From Chitinimonas taiwanensis DSM 18899 (GTDB lineage: Bacteria > Pseudomonadota > Gammaproteobacteria > Burkholderiales > Chitinimonadaceae), in NCBI RefSeq assembly GCF_900119825.1, contig NZ_FPKR01000002.1:332681-396680 (forward strand): a stretch of 64,000 nt of DNA, in the 5' to 3' direction. Shown in pieces: positions 36,646 to 47,201 of the stretch. The notes under the pieces are model-generated. The model saw only the letters and a list, made by a program, of their open reading frames with translations. It had not been told where the DNA came from and did not search any database. Position numbers and translations under genes: made by a program. How positions within the stretch are numbered: position 1 is the first letter of the stretch; every line of letters starts with the position of its first letter.

Positions 36646-36669
36646 CCTCGTGGATGAATATCCACGAGG
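36646..36669 (-). promoter_or_regulatory. Hairpin sequestering the ugd ribosome-binding site
   Basis: On the mRNA strand CCTCGTGGAT, loop ATTC, ATCCACGAGG form a perfect 10-bp stem. The GAGG of the 3' arm plus the next AG is the Shine-Dalgarno sequence, 8 bases from the ugd ATG. No T-run follows, so it is not a terminator. Confidence 0.65.
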
Positions 36670-36733
36670 CTAGAGCGGCAGGCTTGCAGGCAGATGACAG
36701 CGCTGGCGCGCAGGACCGACGGAAGAGCGGTGG

Positions 36734-37426
36734 TCAGGCCAGGCTGGCGTTGATCGCTTGCAGAGTGGCGAGTGGGTCGGCGCTCTGGGTGATCGGGCGG
36801 CCAATCACCAGATAGTCAGCACCGGCTGCCATGGCGGCTTCCGGCGTCATGATGCGGCTCTGATCGCCGGCATCGACACCGGCCGGGCGAATGCCGGGGG
36901 TGACCAGCTTGAAATCCGCCCCGCAGAGCTTTTTCAGCACGACGGCTTCCTGGGCCGAACAGACCACGCCATCCATGCCGCAATCCAGTGCCAGGCGCGC
37001 CAGCAGCGGCACCTGTACCGCCGGCTCGGGCAGACCAAGTTCGGCCAGCTGCGCGCCATCCATGCTGGTCAGCACGGTCACCGCAATCAGCAACGGCTTG
37101 CGCGGCTCATCCTGCAGCGCATCACGGGCGGCCTCCATCATCTTGCGTCCGCCCGAGGCGTGCACGTTGACCATCCACACCCCGAGCCGCGCCGCCGCCT
37201 TGACGGCCTGCGCCACGGTATTCGGAATGTCATGGAATTTCAGATCGAGGAAGACATCGAAGCCGCGCGCCACCAGTTGTTCCACCAGCTGCGGGCCGGC
37301 AACGGTGAACAGCTCCTTGCCAACCTTGAGCCGGCATTGGCTGGGGCTGACGCGCTCGGCAAAGGCCAGGGCAGCAGCAGCATCCTGGAAATCGAGGGCC
37401 ACCAGAATTTTCGGGTCATGCGCCAT
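36734..37426 (-). CDS. pyrF: Orotidine 5'-phosphate decarboxylase
   Basis: Last step of UMP synthesis. The 230-residue TIM-barrel protein has the catalytic D-x-K-x-x-D array ([12 protein letters not shown]), the phosphate-gripper [14 protein letters not shown] and YLVIGRPIT near the C-terminus. It sits 74 bp after lapB, as in many gammaproteobacteria and betaproteobacteria, and 96 bp before ugd. Confidence 0.96.
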   Translation of the reverse strand: MAHDPKILVALDFQDAAAALAFAERVSPSQCRLKVGKELFTVAGPQLVEQLVARGFDVFLDLKFHDIPNTVAQAVKAAARLGVWMVNVHASGGRKMMEAARDALQDEPRKPLLIAVTVLTSMDGAQLAELGLPEPAVQVPLLARLALDCGMDGVVCSAQEAVVLKKLCGADFKLVTPGIRPAGVDAGDQSRIMTPEAAMAAGADYLVIGRPITQSADPLATLQAINASLA

Positions 37427-37500
37427 GGCAGTACTTTCTTCGTGTGTGGGTTTGCCGAGGCGCGTACTCGCAGCCCTTGCGGCGATGGAGGTGAAGTGAC

Positions 37501-38664
37501 TCAGGCCTTGGTCTGGCCGCGGGCCGGTAGGAAACTTTCCCAGTCATTGCAGGCCGGGCAGCGCCAGAAGTACTGACGCGCCTTGAAGCCGCAGGACGCG
37601 CAGTGATACATGCTCGCGCCACGGGTAGCCTCCTGTGTCAGGCGCTGGATGGTCTCCAGCTCGGCACGACGCTCGGCCGGCGCGCTCTTGGTCTGCGCAT
37701 CCTGCAGCTTGAGCAGGCCCGCCATGGTCGGATTACGGCGCAGTTCCTCGCGCAGCCAGTCATAGGCCGCCGCATCCGACTCGGTCGCCGCAATGCGCTC
37801 GACCAGCACATCGAGCATATCGAGTTCGGGATAACTACTGAGAAAGCCCTTGAGCAGGGCCGTGCCCTCCTCAGCCTTGCCGAGCTTGTCATAGGCATCC
37901 AGCAGCTTGCGCGCGGCGAAAGGCAGGAAGCGATGATCCTGCGATTCGATCTTCAGCCAGGCCTCGATAGCGGCGGCGAACTGGCCCTCATTGGCGGCCA
38001 GCTCACCGAGCAGCAGATTGGCGCGCACACATTTGCGGTGCTCAGCCAGCGCCTGCTGCAGATACTGACGCGCTTCCTGCGGCTGCGAGCGGGTCATCGC
38101 CGCTGTGGCCAGCTCGCAGTAGAACTCGGCAATCTCATGCTGATAGGTATGGCTGGTATCGCGTAGTTGCTGCGCGGTTTCAATCGCCTTCTTCCACTCC
38201 TTCTCCTGCTGATAGATATCGAGCAGATGGCGGCGTGCGGCACGGGCAAAGTCGGTGTCATCGAGCTGGCCAAACAGCTCCTCGGCGCGGTCGAACAGAC
38301 CGGCCTTCATGAAGTCCAACGCCAACTCGTACTGGGCTGAGTGCTTCTCATGCTGCTTGAGCTCTGGGCGGGCCAGCAGCTTCTGATGCATACGGATCGC
38401 GCGTTCGATCTCACCCTTCTTGCGGAAGAGATGCCCGAGTGCGAACTGCAGCTCTATCGTCTCACTATGGTTGCGGGCCAGATCGACAAAGACCTCGACC
38501 GCCTTATCGGTGCGCTCGCCGAGCAGGTGGTTCAGCCCCTCAAAATACTGGCGCGGCAGCAGCTTGGAGTTGGCCAGCAGATGGCGGATATCGACACGCG
38601 CCGCCAACCAACCCAGCCCAAAGCAGAGCGGAAACAGGATCAGCCACCAGGCTTCAAATTCCAC
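37501..38664 (-). CDS. lapB: Lipopolysaccharide assembly protein LapB (YciM)
   Basis: An inner-membrane TPR protein that in E. coli recruits the FtsH protease to LpxC and so limits lipopolysaccharide synthesis. The 387-residue protein has an N-terminal membrane anchor (about 5-22), roughly nine TPR helices pairs and a C-terminal rubredoxin-like zinc knuckle (CASCGF ... CPAC). It follows lapA by 17 bp. This LapB is unrelated to the LapB exporter of adhesin systems. Confidence 0.94.
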   Translation of the reverse strand: MEFEAWWLILFPLCFGLGWLAARVDIRHLLANSKLLPRQYFEGLNHLLGERTDKAVEVFVDLARNHSETIELQFALGHLFRKKGEIERAIRMHQKLLARPELKQHEKHSAQYELALDFMKAGLFDRAEELFGQLDDTDFARAARRHLLDIYQQEKEWKKAIETAQQLRDTSHTYQHEIAEFYCELATAAMTRSQPQEARQYLQQALAEHRKCVRANLLLGELAANEGQFAAAIEAWLKIESQDHRFLPFAARKLLDAYDKLGKAEEGTALLKGFLSSYPELDMLDVLVERIAATESDAAAYDWLREELRRNPTMAGLLKLQDAQTKSAPAERRAELETIQRLTQEATRGASMYHCASCGFKARQYFWRCPACNDWESFLPARGQTKA

Positions 38665-38681
38665 GTTGTGTTCCTATTTGA

Positions 38682-38987
38682 TCAAAGTACGGCGTCGAGC
38701 GGCGCGGCCGGCTCGACTTCATTCGGGGCAGCCGGCTTGGCCTGCAGCTGCTTGAGGCGCAACTCTGCCGCGGCCAGTTCCCGCTGCAGCCGGCGCTGCG
38801 TCAAGAGCATGACCAGCACACCGGCAGCCACACCCAAGGCAAAACACAGCAGGATCAATACGATCAGCGGCAATTTCAGCTCGCTGCCCAGCAGGCCCTG
38901 TACGGCAACCAGGGCGGTGTTATTCAAGGCAAAGGCAAACAGCAACAGAAAGAGAAACAGCCTGAGTAGCCAGGAAAGATAGCGCAC
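38682..38987 (-). CDS. lapA: Lipopolysaccharide assembly protein LapA domain-containing protein
   Basis: A 101-residue protein with two transmembrane helices (about 5-24 and 42-63) around a short periplasmic loop carrying NNTALVAVQ, and a cytoplasmic basic coiled tail (RRLQRELAAAELRLKQLQ). This is the LapA/YciS family, partner of LapB. Not to be confused with the giant adhesin LapA. First gene of lapA-lapB-pyrF, separated from ihfB by a terminator. Confidence 0.88.
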   Translation of the reverse strand: MRYLSWLLRLFLFLLLFAFALNNTALVAVQGLLGSELKLPLIVLILLCFALGVAAGVLVMLLTQRRLQRELAAAELRLKQLQAKPAAPNEVEPAAPLDAVL

Positions 38988-39091
38988 TGCGCAACTCCAG
39001 AAGCGGGCAAGGCCGCCATTTTAACCGAGGCCAGCGCAGGGCTGGCGGCAAACTGCACGGCTGCCGCCAGGCACGCGCCCAGCAAAAGAAA

Positions 39092-39117
39092 AACGCGGCA
39101 TCTTGCGATGCCGCGTT
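39092..39117 (-). terminator. Terminator after ihfB
   Basis: AACGCGGCATC (39092-39102) pairs with GATGCCGCGTT (39107-39117) around a 4-base loop; on the minus strand a TTTTTCTTTT run follows. Confidence 0.9.
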
Positions 39118-39149
39118 CTCTTGATACCAGGGCCACGGGGCCGGCAGGA

Positions 39150-39434
39150 TTACTCCTGACCGTCCACGCGCTCCCTCAGCTCTTTGCCTGCCTTGAAGTG
39201 CGGCACATATTTCTCCGGCACCGCGACTTTCGTCCCGGACTTCGGATTGCGCCCCACCCGTGGCGGGCGGTAGTTCAGGTCGAAGCTGCCGAAACCCCGA
39301 ATCTCGATACGCTGGCCACTGGCAAGACTGACTGCCATTGCATCCAGGATCGTCTTCACGGCCAACTCGGCGTCCTTCGCCACGAGCTGCGGGTACCGCT
39401 CCGCGAGCTTGGCGATCAACTCGGACTTGGTCAT
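39150..39434 (-). CDS. ihfB: Integration host factor subunit beta
   Basis: DNA-bending nucleoid protein, half of the IHF heterodimer. The 94-residue protein begins [17 protein letters not shown] (ATG at 39434; the seven codons before it are not part of the family) and has the beta-arm region [20 protein letters not shown], whose NPKSGxxV tip intercalates into DNA. It lies 24 bp downstream of rpsA, the conserved rpsA-ihfB order. Confidence 0.95.
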   Translation of the reverse strand: MTKSELIAKLAERYPQLVAKDAELAVKTILDAMAVSLASGQRIEIRGFGSFDLNYRPPRVGRNPKSGTKVAVPEKYVPHFKAGKELRERVDGQE

Positions 39435-39458
39435 GGGGCTACCGGAAGGCATCACGAC

Positions 39459-41159
39459 TTACTCTTGGTTGCCCGAGAGCTTCGCCTTCAGCAGTGCGCC
39501 CAGGCTGGTCGTACCGGCGTTGCCAGTGGCTTCGCTGGCCAGCTTGTTCATGGCGCTGGATTCTTCCACCGAATCCTTGGCCTTGATCGACAGGTTGATC
39601 GAGCGGTTCTTGCGATCAACGTTGATGATCATGGCTTCGACTTCGTCGCCTTCCTTCAGCACCGAAGCGATGTTTTCCACGCGGTCGCGGGACACTTCGG
39701 TAGCGCGCAGGTAGCCTTCGACTTCTTCGCTCAGGGCAACAACGGCACCCTTGGCATCCAGCGACTTGACGACGCCCTTGACCACGGCACCCTTGTCGAA
39801 GGTCGACACGAAGTTGTTGAAAGGATCACCTTCCATTTGCTTGATGCCCATGGAGATGCGCTCGCGCTCGACGTCGATCGACAACACCAGGGCTTCCACT
39901 TCGTCGCCCTTCTTGTAGTTGCGAACGGCTTCTTCGCCAGTCAGGTTCCAGGACAGGTCGGACAGGTGGACCAGGCCATCGATGCCGCCAGGCAGACCGA
40001 TGAACACGCCGAAGTCGGTGATCGACTTGATGGCGCCCTTGATCTTGTCACCCTTCTTGTAGGTGGCTTGGAAATCGTCCCACGGATTGGACATGCACTG
40101 CTTCATGCCCAGCGAGATACGACGACGATCTTCGTCGATTTCCAGGATCATCACTTCGACTTCATCGCCCAGCTGGACGACCTTGGTCGGGTGGATGTTC
40201 TTGTTGGTCCAGTCCATTTCGGACACGTGGACCAGACCTTCGATGCCTTGTTCGATTTCAACGAAGGCGCCGTAGTCGGTGATGTTAGTGACCTTGCCGA
40301 ACAGGCGGGTGTTCTGCGGGTAACGACGACCCAGGCCCACCCACGGATCTTCGCCGAGCTGCTTGAGGCCCAGGGAAACGCGGTTCTTCTCTTGGTCGAA
40401 CTTCAGCACCTTGGCGGTCACTTCGTCGCCAACGGTCAGCACTTCCGACGGGTGCTTCACGCGACGCCATGCCAGGTCGGTGATGTGCAGCAGACCATCG
40501 ATACCGCCCAGGTCCACGAAGGCGCCGTAGTCGGTGATGTTCTTGACGATACCCTTGACGGTAGCGCCTTCGGACAGGGTGGACAGCAGCTTCTCGCGCT
40601 CTTCGCCCATGGTTTCTTCCAGCACGGCGCGACGCGAAACAACCACGTTGTTACGCTTGCGATCGAGCTTGATCACCTTGAACTCGATGTCCTTGCCTTC
40701 GAACGGGGTGGTGTCCTTGATCGGGCGGATGTCGACCAGCGAACCCGGCAGGAAGGCGCGGATGCCGTTGATCATGACGGTCAGACCGCCCTTGACCTTG
40801 CCGGAGATCAGACCGGTCTTGATGATGCCCTGTTCCAGAGCTTCTTCCAGGTCGATCCAGGCAGCGAGGCGCTTAGCCTTGTCGCGCGACAGCTTGGTCT
40901 CGCCAAAGCCGTTTTCCACGTTTTCGATGGCCACTTGCACGAAGTCGCCAACCTTAACGTCGATCACGCCTTGGTCGTTCTTGAATTCATTGATGTCGAT
41001 CAGCGACTCGGACTTCAGGCCGGCGTTGACGATCACCACCTTGTCTTCGACAGCAACCACTTCTGCAGTGATCACTTCACCAGCGCGCATTTCCTGACGC
41101 GCCAGGCTTTCCTCGAAGAGGGCGGCAAAACTTTCCATGGAAGAAACTTCGGTAGTCAT
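39459..41159 (-). CDS. rpsA: 30S ribosomal protein S1
   Basis: Binds mRNA and unfolds it for translation initiation. The 566-residue protein has six S1 (OB-fold) repeats; typical repeat ends are [20 protein letters not shown] and [20 protein letters not shown]. The first two are degenerate and bind the ribosome. Start [11 protein letters not shown] at 41159; 27 upstream codons of open frame were excluded. It lies between cmk (123 bp upstream) and ihfB. Confidence 0.97.
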   Translation of the reverse strand: MTTEVSSMESFAALFEESLARQEMRAGEVITAEVVAVEDKVVIVNAGLKSESLIDINEFKNDQGVIDVKVGDFVQVAIENVENGFGETKLSRDKAKRLAAWIDLEEALEQGIIKTGLISGKVKGGLTVMINGIRAFLPGSLVDIRPIKDTTPFEGKDIEFKVIKLDRKRNNVVVSRRAVLEETMGEEREKLLSTLSEGATVKGIVKNITDYGAFVDLGGIDGLLHITDLAWRRVKHPSEVLTVGDEVTAKVLKFDQEKNRVSLGLKQLGEDPWVGLGRRYPQNTRLFGKVTNITDYGAFVEIEQGIEGLVHVSEMDWTNKNIHPTKVVQLGDEVEVMILEIDEDRRRISLGMKQCMSNPWDDFQATYKKGDKIKGAIKSITDFGVFIGLPGGIDGLVHLSDLSWNLTGEEAVRNYKKGDEVEALVLSIDVERERISMGIKQMEGDPFNNFVSTFDKGAVVKGVVKSLDAKGAVVALSEEVEGYLRATEVSRDRVENIASVLKEGDEVEAMIINVDRKNRSINLSIKAKDSVEESSAMNKLASEATGNAGTTSLGALLKAKLSGNQE

Positions 41160-41282
41160 TTGATTATCCAGATAGCCCACGTGTACTGCCTGTGGGGTCA
41201 AGTTAAAAAAGCCAAACCCGCCTTGCGCAAGGACTGGCACCGCCGTGCCGCCAATCTGGCATCAGCAACACGGTTTGCCCGA

Positions 41283-41948
41283 TCAGGCGGCGGACACAGC
41301 CCGCCAATGATCAAGCACGAATTGCACTGACTGCTCGATGCTTAAACGGGTCGTATCAAGCAGCAAGGCATCAGGCAGTTGCTGGAGTGGAGCGACGCTA
41401 CGGGCGCGGTCGCGCGCATCGCGTTGCTCGATATCCTGCAAAATCTGCGAGAGTGTAATCTTTTCCCCTTTTGCAATCAACTGCTTATAGCGGCGATTCG
41501 CACGCTCCTCGGCACTGGCGGTCAGGAAAATCTTCAGCGGAGCATGGGGAAACACCACCGAACCCATGTCGCGTCCGTCGGCCACCAGACCCGGCGCATG
41601 GGCGAAATCACGCTGGCGTTGCAGCAAGGCCGTGCGAACAGTGGGCAGGACGGCGACGCGCGAAGCGCCCTCGCCTATCGCTTCGGCACGGATGGTTTCG
41701 GTCGCATCCTCACCGTCGAGCAGAATCATGCCCTCGAGAAAAGCCACATCCAGCTTAGCGGCCAAAGCCGCCAGCGCGGGCTCGTCGTCCAGCGCCAAGC
41801 CACGCTGCAGGGCGGCCAGGGCGGTCAATCGGTAGAGCGCGCCGGAATCAAGATAGTGCCAGGCCAGGCTGGCTGCCACGCGCGCGGCAACCGTACCCTT
41901 GCCCGAGGCGGAGGGGCCATCAATGGCGATGACGGGAATAGCAGACAT
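41283..41948 (-). CDS. cmk: Cytidylate kinase
   Basis: Phosphorylates CMP and dCMP to the diphosphates. The 221-residue P-loop kinase has GPSASGKGT (Walker A), the DSGALYR CMP-binding motif and the [11 protein letters not shown] segment. It is followed by rpsA, as in most proteobacteria. Confidence 0.96.
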   Translation of the reverse strand: MSAIPVIAIDGPSASGKGTVAARVAASLAWHYLDSGALYRLTALAALQRGLALDDEPALAALAAKLDVAFLEGMILLDGEDATETIRAEAIGEGASRVAVLPTVRTALLQRQRDFAHAPGLVADGRDMGSVVFPHAPLKIFLTASAEERANRRYKQLIAKGEKITLSQILQDIEQRDARDRARSVAPLQQLPDALLLDTTRLSIEQSVQFVLDHWRAVSAA

Positions 41949-42018
41949 ACAGACTCATCAATGAAAAAAGGTGTGAATGCGGCGCTGACTCAAGCACAGC
42001 CAGCGCCGTAAGGGACGT

Positions 42019-43395
42019 TTACTGCCGCCGCCAGCTACTGCCTTGTGCGCTGTCTTCCAGCACGATGCCGTTTTTCAGCAACTCATCGCGAATCCGGTCC
42101 GACTCGGCAAAGTTCTTTGCCTTGCGTGCTTCGGCGCGCGCCAGGATCAGCGCTTCGACCTGCTCAGCCGAGATTTCCCCCTCTGCCGTCGGGCCGCCTT
42201 GCAGATAGGCTTCCGGATCACGCTGCAGCAGGCCGAGGATGCCGGCCAGGCCCTTCAGTTGCGCGGCCAATTCGGCCGAGCCGCTGCGATTGACCTCGGC
42301 CGCCAGCTCGAACAGCACGGCCACCGCGTCTGAGGTCGCAAAATCGTCATCCATGGCGGCCTTGAAGCGCTGGGCGTAATCGCTATGCCAGTCGATCGGC
42401 GCGCGCGCGGTCGGTGGGCATAGCTTGAGCGCGGTATACAGGCGATCGAGCCCAGCCTTGGCATCGCGCATCAGCTCGTCCGAGTAATTGACCGGACTGC
42501 GGTAATGGGCGCGCACCAGGAAGAAGCGCACCACCTCGCCATCGAAGTGCTTGAGCACATCGCGGATGGTGAAGAAATTGCCCAGCGACTTGGACATCTT
42601 CTCACCCTGCAAGCGCACAAAGCCGTTATGCAGCCAGTAGTTCACATAGGTGTGATCGTGGCAGCCCTCGCTCTGGGCGATCTCGTTCTCATGGTGCGGA
42701 AACTGCAGGTCCTCACCGCCGCCGTGAATATCGAAATGCGTGCCCAGATGATGCTCGGACATGGCCGAGCACTCGATATGCCACCCCGGACGGCCCTTAC
42801 CCCAGGGAGAATCCCATTGCGGCTCGCCAGGCTTGGCCGCCTTCCATAGCACGAAATCGAGCGGATCACGCTTATGCGGATCGACATCCACACGCTCGCC
42901 GGCGCGCAGATCGTCAATCGATTTGCCCGACAACTTGCCGTAGCCAGGGAACTCGCGCACTGCGTAATAGACATCGCCATTGGCAGCCGGATAGGCGCGC
43001 CCCTTGGCAATCAGACCTTCCACGATATGGATCATGCCGTGCACGTGCTGGGTAGCGCGTGGTTCATGGGTAGGCGGCAGAAGCAGCAGCTTGGCCAGAT
43101 CCTCGTGCATCTCGGCAATCGTTCGCTCGGTCAACGCCTCTGGCGTGATGCCGGCTTCCAGCGAGCGCTTGATGATCTTGTCGTCGATATCGGTGATATT
43201 GCGCACATAGTTGACCTCGTAACCGGAGGCGTGCAGCCAGCGCACAATGACATCGAAGGCGGTCAGCATGCGCGCGTGACCGATATGGCACAGGTCATAC
43301 ACCGTCATGCCGCACACATACATGCGCACCCGGCCGGGTTCGATGGGTGTGAAGACCTGCTTTTCGCGGGCCAGGGTGTTGTAGACGGTTAGCAT
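42019..43395 (-). CDS. cysS: Cysteinyl-tRNA synthetase
   Basis: Class I synthetase charging tRNA-Cys. The 458-residue enzyme starts [15 protein letters not shown] at 43395; the frame is open 21 codons further up but homologues begin here. Signatures: zinc-ligand C in [16 protein letters not shown], the CxxHH-type second zinc site and KMSKSLGNF. It is transcribed as a single gene between rpoS and cmk. Confidence 0.97.
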   Translation of the reverse strand: MLTVYNTLAREKQVFTPIEPGRVRMYVCGMTVYDLCHIGHARMLTAFDVIVRWLHASGYEVNYVRNITDIDDKIIKRSLEAGITPEALTERTIAEMHEDLAKLLLLPPTHEPRATQHVHGMIHIVEGLIAKGRAYPAANGDVYYAVREFPGYGKLSGKSIDDLRAGERVDVDPHKRDPLDFVLWKAAKPGEPQWDSPWGKGRPGWHIECSAMSEHHLGTHFDIHGGGEDLQFPHHENEIAQSEGCHDHTYVNYWLHNGFVRLQGEKMSKSLGNFFTIRDVLKHFDGEVVRFFLVRAHYRSPVNYSDELMRDAKAGLDRLYTALKLCPPTARAPIDWHSDYAQRFKAAMDDDFATSDAVAVLFELAAEVNRSGSAELAAQLKGLAGILGLLQRDPEAYLQGGPTAEGEISAEQVEALILARAEARKAKNFAESDRIRDELLKNGIVLEDSAQGSSWRRQ

Positions 43396-43487
43396 GCTGT
43401 CCTCTTGGGGAGTTCGTGGCCGACTAGGCCAAAAAAGTGATTCTAACAAAGCCGTCAAGCCCGGCAGTAGGGCTGGCGGCGCAAAAA

Positions 43488-43516
43488 GAAACAGGCCGGA
43501 ATCTCCGGCCTGTTTC
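43488..43516 (-). terminator. Terminator after rpoS
   Basis: A 13-bp perfect stem (GAAACAGGCCGGA with its complement) around ATC, followed on the minus strand by TTTTTG. It ends the surE-pcm-nlpD-rpoS unit. Confidence 0.93.
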
Positions 43517-43533
43517 TGACTGCCCTGGTCGCA

Positions 43534-44508
43534 CTAGCCTAACAAGACATCGCGCGATACACCCTGGCGGCGCAGGAGTCGCCGCAGACTCTCCAGCGCC
43601 TCGATCTGGATCTGCCGTACGCGCTCGCGAGTCAGTTGCAAGTGCGCCGCCAGATCCTCCAACGTACAGATATCGTAGCCATTGAGCCCATAGCGGCGCT
43701 CGATCACCATGCGCTGCTTATCGTTCAGCTGCTTGAGCCAGTCGCGCACATAGCGCTGCACCTCGGCGTTCTGCAGAATCATTTCCGGCCCTTCCTGCTG
43801 CTCATCCGGAATCGATTCGCCAATCGACAGCATCGGATCGATATCAAGCGGCGCATCCAGCGAGGCCATGCGCTCGTTCAGGCTGAGCACGCGGCGCACA
43901 TCCTCCACCGGCTTGTCGACCTGATAAGCAACCTCTTCCAGAGTCGGCTCGCGTCCCATCTGCGCTTCCAGATGACGCTGAGCGCGCAGATAGACGTTCA
44001 ATTCCTTGATCACATGCACAGGCAGCCGGATGGTGCGCGACTGATTCATGATCGCGCGCTCGATGCTCTGGCGTATCCACCAGGTGGCATAGGTGGAGAA
44101 GCGGAAGCCACGCTCGGGATCAAACTTTTCCAGCGCATGCATGAGGCCGATATTGCCTTCCTCGATCAGGTCGAGCAGGGCCATGCCGCGATTGATGTAA
44201 TGCTTGGCGATATTCACCACCAAGCGCAGATTGTGCTCGATCATCTTCTGCCGAGCCGCAAAATCACCCTCGACCACCAAGCGCGCCAAGCGGCGTTCCT
44301 CATCCGGGGTCAGCAAGGCATTCTGGCCGATGTCGTTCAGATAGATCTGGGTGACATCGCCCGTCGATTCAACGACATAACGTTCTTTTTCATCCGCCTG
44401 CACACCCTCTACTTCAGCTTCATCTTCGGCCTCATCCTCCTCTTCAGCATCATCCAGGAGGTCTTCGTCGAGCAGCTCGTCGTCTACGGTATCGATGGCG
44501 TGGTTCAT
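43534..44508 (-). CDS. rpoS: RNA polymerase sigma factor RpoS
   Basis: Stationary-phase and general-stress sigma factor. The 324-residue protein has an acidic N-terminus (DEDLLDDAEEEDEAEDEA), region 1.2 (DVTQIYLNDIGQNALLTPDE), region 2 (IVNIAKHYINRGMALLDLIE-like core and GFRFSTYATWWIRQ), region 3 and a region 4 HTH (LTRERVRQIQIEALESLRR). It is immediately downstream of nlpD (2 bp), and in E. coli the main rpoS promoter lies inside nlpD, so a promoter may be hidden there. Confidence 0.96.
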   Translation of the reverse strand: MNHAIDTVDDELLDEDLLDDAEEEDEAEDEAEVEGVQADEKERYVVESTGDVTQIYLNDIGQNALLTPDEERRLARLVVEGDFAARQKMIEHNLRLVVNIAKHYINRGMALLDLIEEGNIGLMHALEKFDPERGFRFSTYATWWIRQSIERAIMNQSRTIRLPVHVIKELNVYLRAQRHLEAQMGREPTLEEVAYQVDKPVEDVRRVLSLNERMASLDAPLDIDPMLSIGESIPDEQQEGPEMILQNAEVQRYVRDWLKQLNDKQRMVIERRYGLNGYDICTLEDLAAHLQLTRERVRQIQIEALESLRRLLRRQGVSRDVLLG

Positions 44509-44510
44509 GA

Positions 44511-45539
44511 TCAGCCCGCTGTCAGGTATTTCGATGGATCAACCGGCTTCCCAAAGCGCCGGATCTCGAAGTGCAGTTTGACCTGCTCTGCATCGCTGTT
44601 TCCCATTTCGGCAATCTTGTCTCCCTTTTTCACGTTATCCCCTTCTTTCACCAACAGCTGATTGTTGTGCGCGTACGCCGACAGATAGGTTTTGTTGTGT
44701 TTGATGATGACGAGTTTGCCGTAACCACGCAGGCCGCTGCCTGCATAGACGACCCGGCCAGAGCCGGCGGCCAGCACAGGCTGACCCAGTTTGCCACCGA
44801 TATCCAAGCCCTTGGCGGTCTCGGAGAACGGGGTGATCACTTTACCGGCGGTTGGCCAACTCCAGGCGATATCTTCCTCACCGCCCGCAGCGGGCTTTTC
44901 CACCGGCTTGCTGTCCTGAGGCTTGGGCTCCTGCGGCTTGATTTCCAGAGGCTTGGCCTCGGTTGGCTTGCCGGCATCCAGCGGCTTGGCCAGCGCGGCG
45001 GTCTGCACCGGGCCTTCAGCCTGGCGTGCCACGGTGGCAGCGTCGCTGCTATACGACAGCTTGAGCGATTTCGGATAGTTGACGGTAGCAACAGTTCCCG
45101 GCGCAGTGGCGGGCTTGCTGGGCACGACGCCGGCGACGCCTGGTGCAGGCAGGTCGACATCGGACTTGAGCGGCTTGATCACCACGCCACTGGCGGGTGC
45201 AGATGTCGTAGCGGCAACGGCCTCAGCGGGCTCGGTCAGGCGTAATACCTGGTCGACCTTGATCAGGTTCACATCGGCCAATTGGTTCCAGGCGGCGATT
45301 TCCTTGTAATCAAGGCCATTTTCCAACGCGATGCTGTACAGGGTGTCGCCCGGTTTGACGACCCAGGTCTTCCCATCGCCCGCTTGCGGGGCACGCGCGC
45401 CATTGTTGGCAATGGGCTTGCCGGCCGCTGCGCCTTGCGGCGTGCTGCGATCAACAACTGGGACGGGACTAACCGGCTTTGTGGCGCAGGCAGCTAACAA
45501 CAGGGCGGACAAAAGACCGGCGGTGCGACAAACATTCAA
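44511..45539 (-). CDS. nlpD: Murein hydrolase activator NlpD
   Basis: A 342-residue outer-membrane lipoprotein (lipobox LLAAC, C18) with a LysM domain (about 58-103, GDTLYSIALENGLDYKEIAAW), a long Pro/Lys-rich linker with PQEPKPQDSKP and a C-terminal LytM/M23 domain. The zinc-ligand motifs are degenerate (KGLDIGG in place of HxGxD, KLHFEIRR in place of HLHFE), so, like E. coli NlpD, it should activate an amidase rather than cut murein. The start is a TTG at 45539, supported by AAGGGAG seven bases upstream. Conserved pcm-nlpD-rpoS order. Confidence 0.93.
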   Translation of the reverse strand: MNVCRTAGLLSALLLAACATKPVSPVPVVDRSTPQGAAAGKPIANNGARAPQAGDGKTWVVKPGDTLYSIALENGLDYKEIAAWNQLADVNLIKVDQVLRLTEPAEAVAATTSAPASGVVIKPLKSDVDLPAPGVAGVVPSKPATAPGTVATVNYPKSLKLSYSSDAATVARQAEGPVQTAALAKPLDAGKPTEAKPLEIKPQEPKPQDSKPVEKPAAGGEEDIAWSWPTAGKVITPFSETAKGLDIGGKLGQPVLAAGSGRVVYAGSGLRGYGKLVIIKHNKTYLSAYAHNNQLLVKEGDNVKKGDKIAEMGNSDAEQVKLHFEIRRFGKPVDPSKYLTAG

Positions 45540-45620
45540 CTCGTTACTCCCTTGTATATGGCATCGTCTGTAGCGAGTGGTACAACAAGGTACGGACCCA
45601 CAATGACAGTTTTATTGAAG

Positions 45621-46277
45621 CTAGGCAAGTCCAGGCAACATCGGCACAAAACGGACTTTTTCCAGCTTGGTATCGGTAAAGCCATCTTCAGTACGTTCGA
45701 TTATTCGAAGCTCCTGATCGACCGTTCCAATGGGGAAAACCATGCGTCCGCCGACGGCCAGCTGGGCCAGTAGCGCATCCGGCACATAGGTCGGTGCGGC
45801 GGCCATCACAATCGCGTCAAAAGGTGCTGCTTCAGTAATTCCGATAAAGCCGTCGCCATGCTTTAAGCGCGCATTGCTAATGCGCAAATCGCGCAGGCGG
45901 GTGCGTGCACGCTCAAGTAGCTGGGCAATACGCTCCACCGAATAGACCGTCTTGAACAGCTGGGCGAGCACCACGGTCTGGTAGCCGCAACCGGTGCCCA
46001 CCTCGAGAATCTTGTCGCGCCGCGCGCCGCCGATGGCCAACTCCACCATGCGCGCGACGATATAGGGTTGGGAAATCGTCTGGCCAAGACCGATGGGCAG
46101 CGACACATCGTCGTAGGCGCGATGCGACAAGGCCTCGTCGACAAAGATATGTCGCGGCGTATTACCCATGACGGCCAATACTTCCTCGTTACGTATGCCC
46201 TGCTGGCGCAAGCGTTCCACCAGGCGGCCACGGGTACGGGCCGATGTCATGCCAATGCCGGAAAAGTCGTGTTTCAC
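45621..46277 (-). CDS. pcm: Protein-L-isoaspartate O-methyltransferase
   Basis: Repairs isoaspartyl residues in aged proteins with SAM. The 218-residue protein has the SAM-binding [18 protein letters not shown] and the family's [11 protein letters not shown]. It overlaps surE by 4 bp (ATGA) and precedes nlpD by 81 bp, the classical surE-pcm-nlpD-rpoS order. Confidence 0.95.
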   Translation of the reverse strand: MKHDFSGIGMTSARTRGRLVERLRQQGIRNEEVLAVMGNTPRHIFVDEALSHRAYDDVSLPIGLGQTISQPYIVARMVELAIGGARRDKILEVGTGCGYQTVVLAQLFKTVYSVERIAQLLERARTRLRDLRISNARLKHGDGFIGITEAAPFDAIVMAAAPTYVPDALLAQLAVGGRMVFPIGTVDQELRIIERTEDGFTDTKLEKVRFVPMLPGLA

Positions 46278-47017
46278 GCTTGCAACCAGGAAGAAAGGAA
46301 GTCGAGTTGTTTGAAGGCCGTCAGGTCGATCTGCAGGGGCGTGACTGACACATAGCCATTGGCCACCGCCCAGAAGTCGGTGTCCTCGGCCGCATCCTGC
46401 GCCTCGCCCACCGGGCCTACCCAGTAGATGCTTTCGCCGCGCGGATTCTGCGCCTTGATCACCGGCTCCGCCTTATGGCGCCGCCCCAGCCGGGTCACGC
46501 GCCAACCCTTGAGCTCGGCATAGGGCAAGTCGGGCACGTTCACATTCAGCAGCACGGCACCGCGGATCGGTTCGCGGCGCAGGCGCTCGACCAGATCGAG
46601 CGCCACCTGGGCCGCGGTATCGAAATGACCGCCACTGCGCTTGACCAGCGAGATCGCGACAGCCGGAATGCCGAGCAGATAGGCTTCGGTGGCAGCGGCC
46701 ACCGTGCCGGAATAAATCGTATCGTCGCCCATATTGGCGCCGTGATTAATGCCGGAGAACACCCAGTCGGGCGGCGTTGCCAGCATGCCGGTCACCGCCA
46801 GATGCACGCAGTCGGTCGGGGTGCCATTCACATAATGAAAGCCGCTGGGCGCACGTTTAAGGCTGAGAGGCCTATCCAGGGTCAGGGAATTCGAGGCACC
46901 GCTACGGTCGCGCTCGGGCGCCACCACCTCGATCTGCCCCTGGGTTTGCAGCGCAGCCGCCAGAGCAGCCAGCCCGGGGGCGAAGTAGCCGTCGTCATTG
47001 CTCAACAGGAATTTCAT
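46274..47017 (-). CDS. surE: 5'/3'-nucleotidase SurE
   Basis: Metal-dependent survival-protein phosphatase acting on nucleoside monophosphates and short polyphosphate. The 247-residue protein has metal ligands SNDDG (residues 6-10), the [10 protein letters not shown] loop and [10 protein letters not shown]. First gene of the surE-pcm-nlpD-rpoS unit. Confidence 0.96.
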   Translation of the reverse strand: MKFLLSNDDGYFAPGLAALAAALQTQGQIEVVAPERDRSGASNSLTLDRPLSLKRAPSGFHYVNGTPTDCVHLAVTGMLATPPDWVFSGINHGANMGDDTIYSGTVAAATEAYLLGIPAVAISLVKRSGGHFDTAAQVALDLVERLRREPIRGAVLLNVNVPDLPYAELKGWRVTRLGRRHKAEPVIKAQNPRGESIYWVGPVGEAQDAAEDTDFWAVANGYVSVTPLQIDLTAFKQLDFLSSWLQA

Positions 47018-47201
47018 GCCGCTCCCTAGTCACAGGCAGGCTGCCCGCTTATCGCGGCTGGCTCGCCGCTTGGTCTGCCAGCATTCTACCGTTGCCAGCT
47101 CGCTGGCGGAAAGCTGGCGTCGGCGCATTGGTTTTGGGAACGGCTGGGCGGATAATTGGTCTAGTTGTCGTTCATAACAATCATTGATTCGAGGAAAAGC
47201 C

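Noticed and set aside
36646..36669. Transcription terminator between pyrF and ugd
   Set aside because: The stem is followed by AGTAGCGCATG, not a T-run, and contains the ugd ribosome-binding site, so a translational element is more likely.
39108..41330. 740-codon plus-strand open frame across ihfB and rpsA
   Set aside because: rpsA and ihfB on the minus strand are unmistakable; the opposite frame is a His/Asp-rich shadow of repeated S1 domains.
44511..45539. NlpD as an active zinc endopeptidase
   Set aside because: The HxGxD and HLH zinc motifs are degenerate, so an activator role is assigned.
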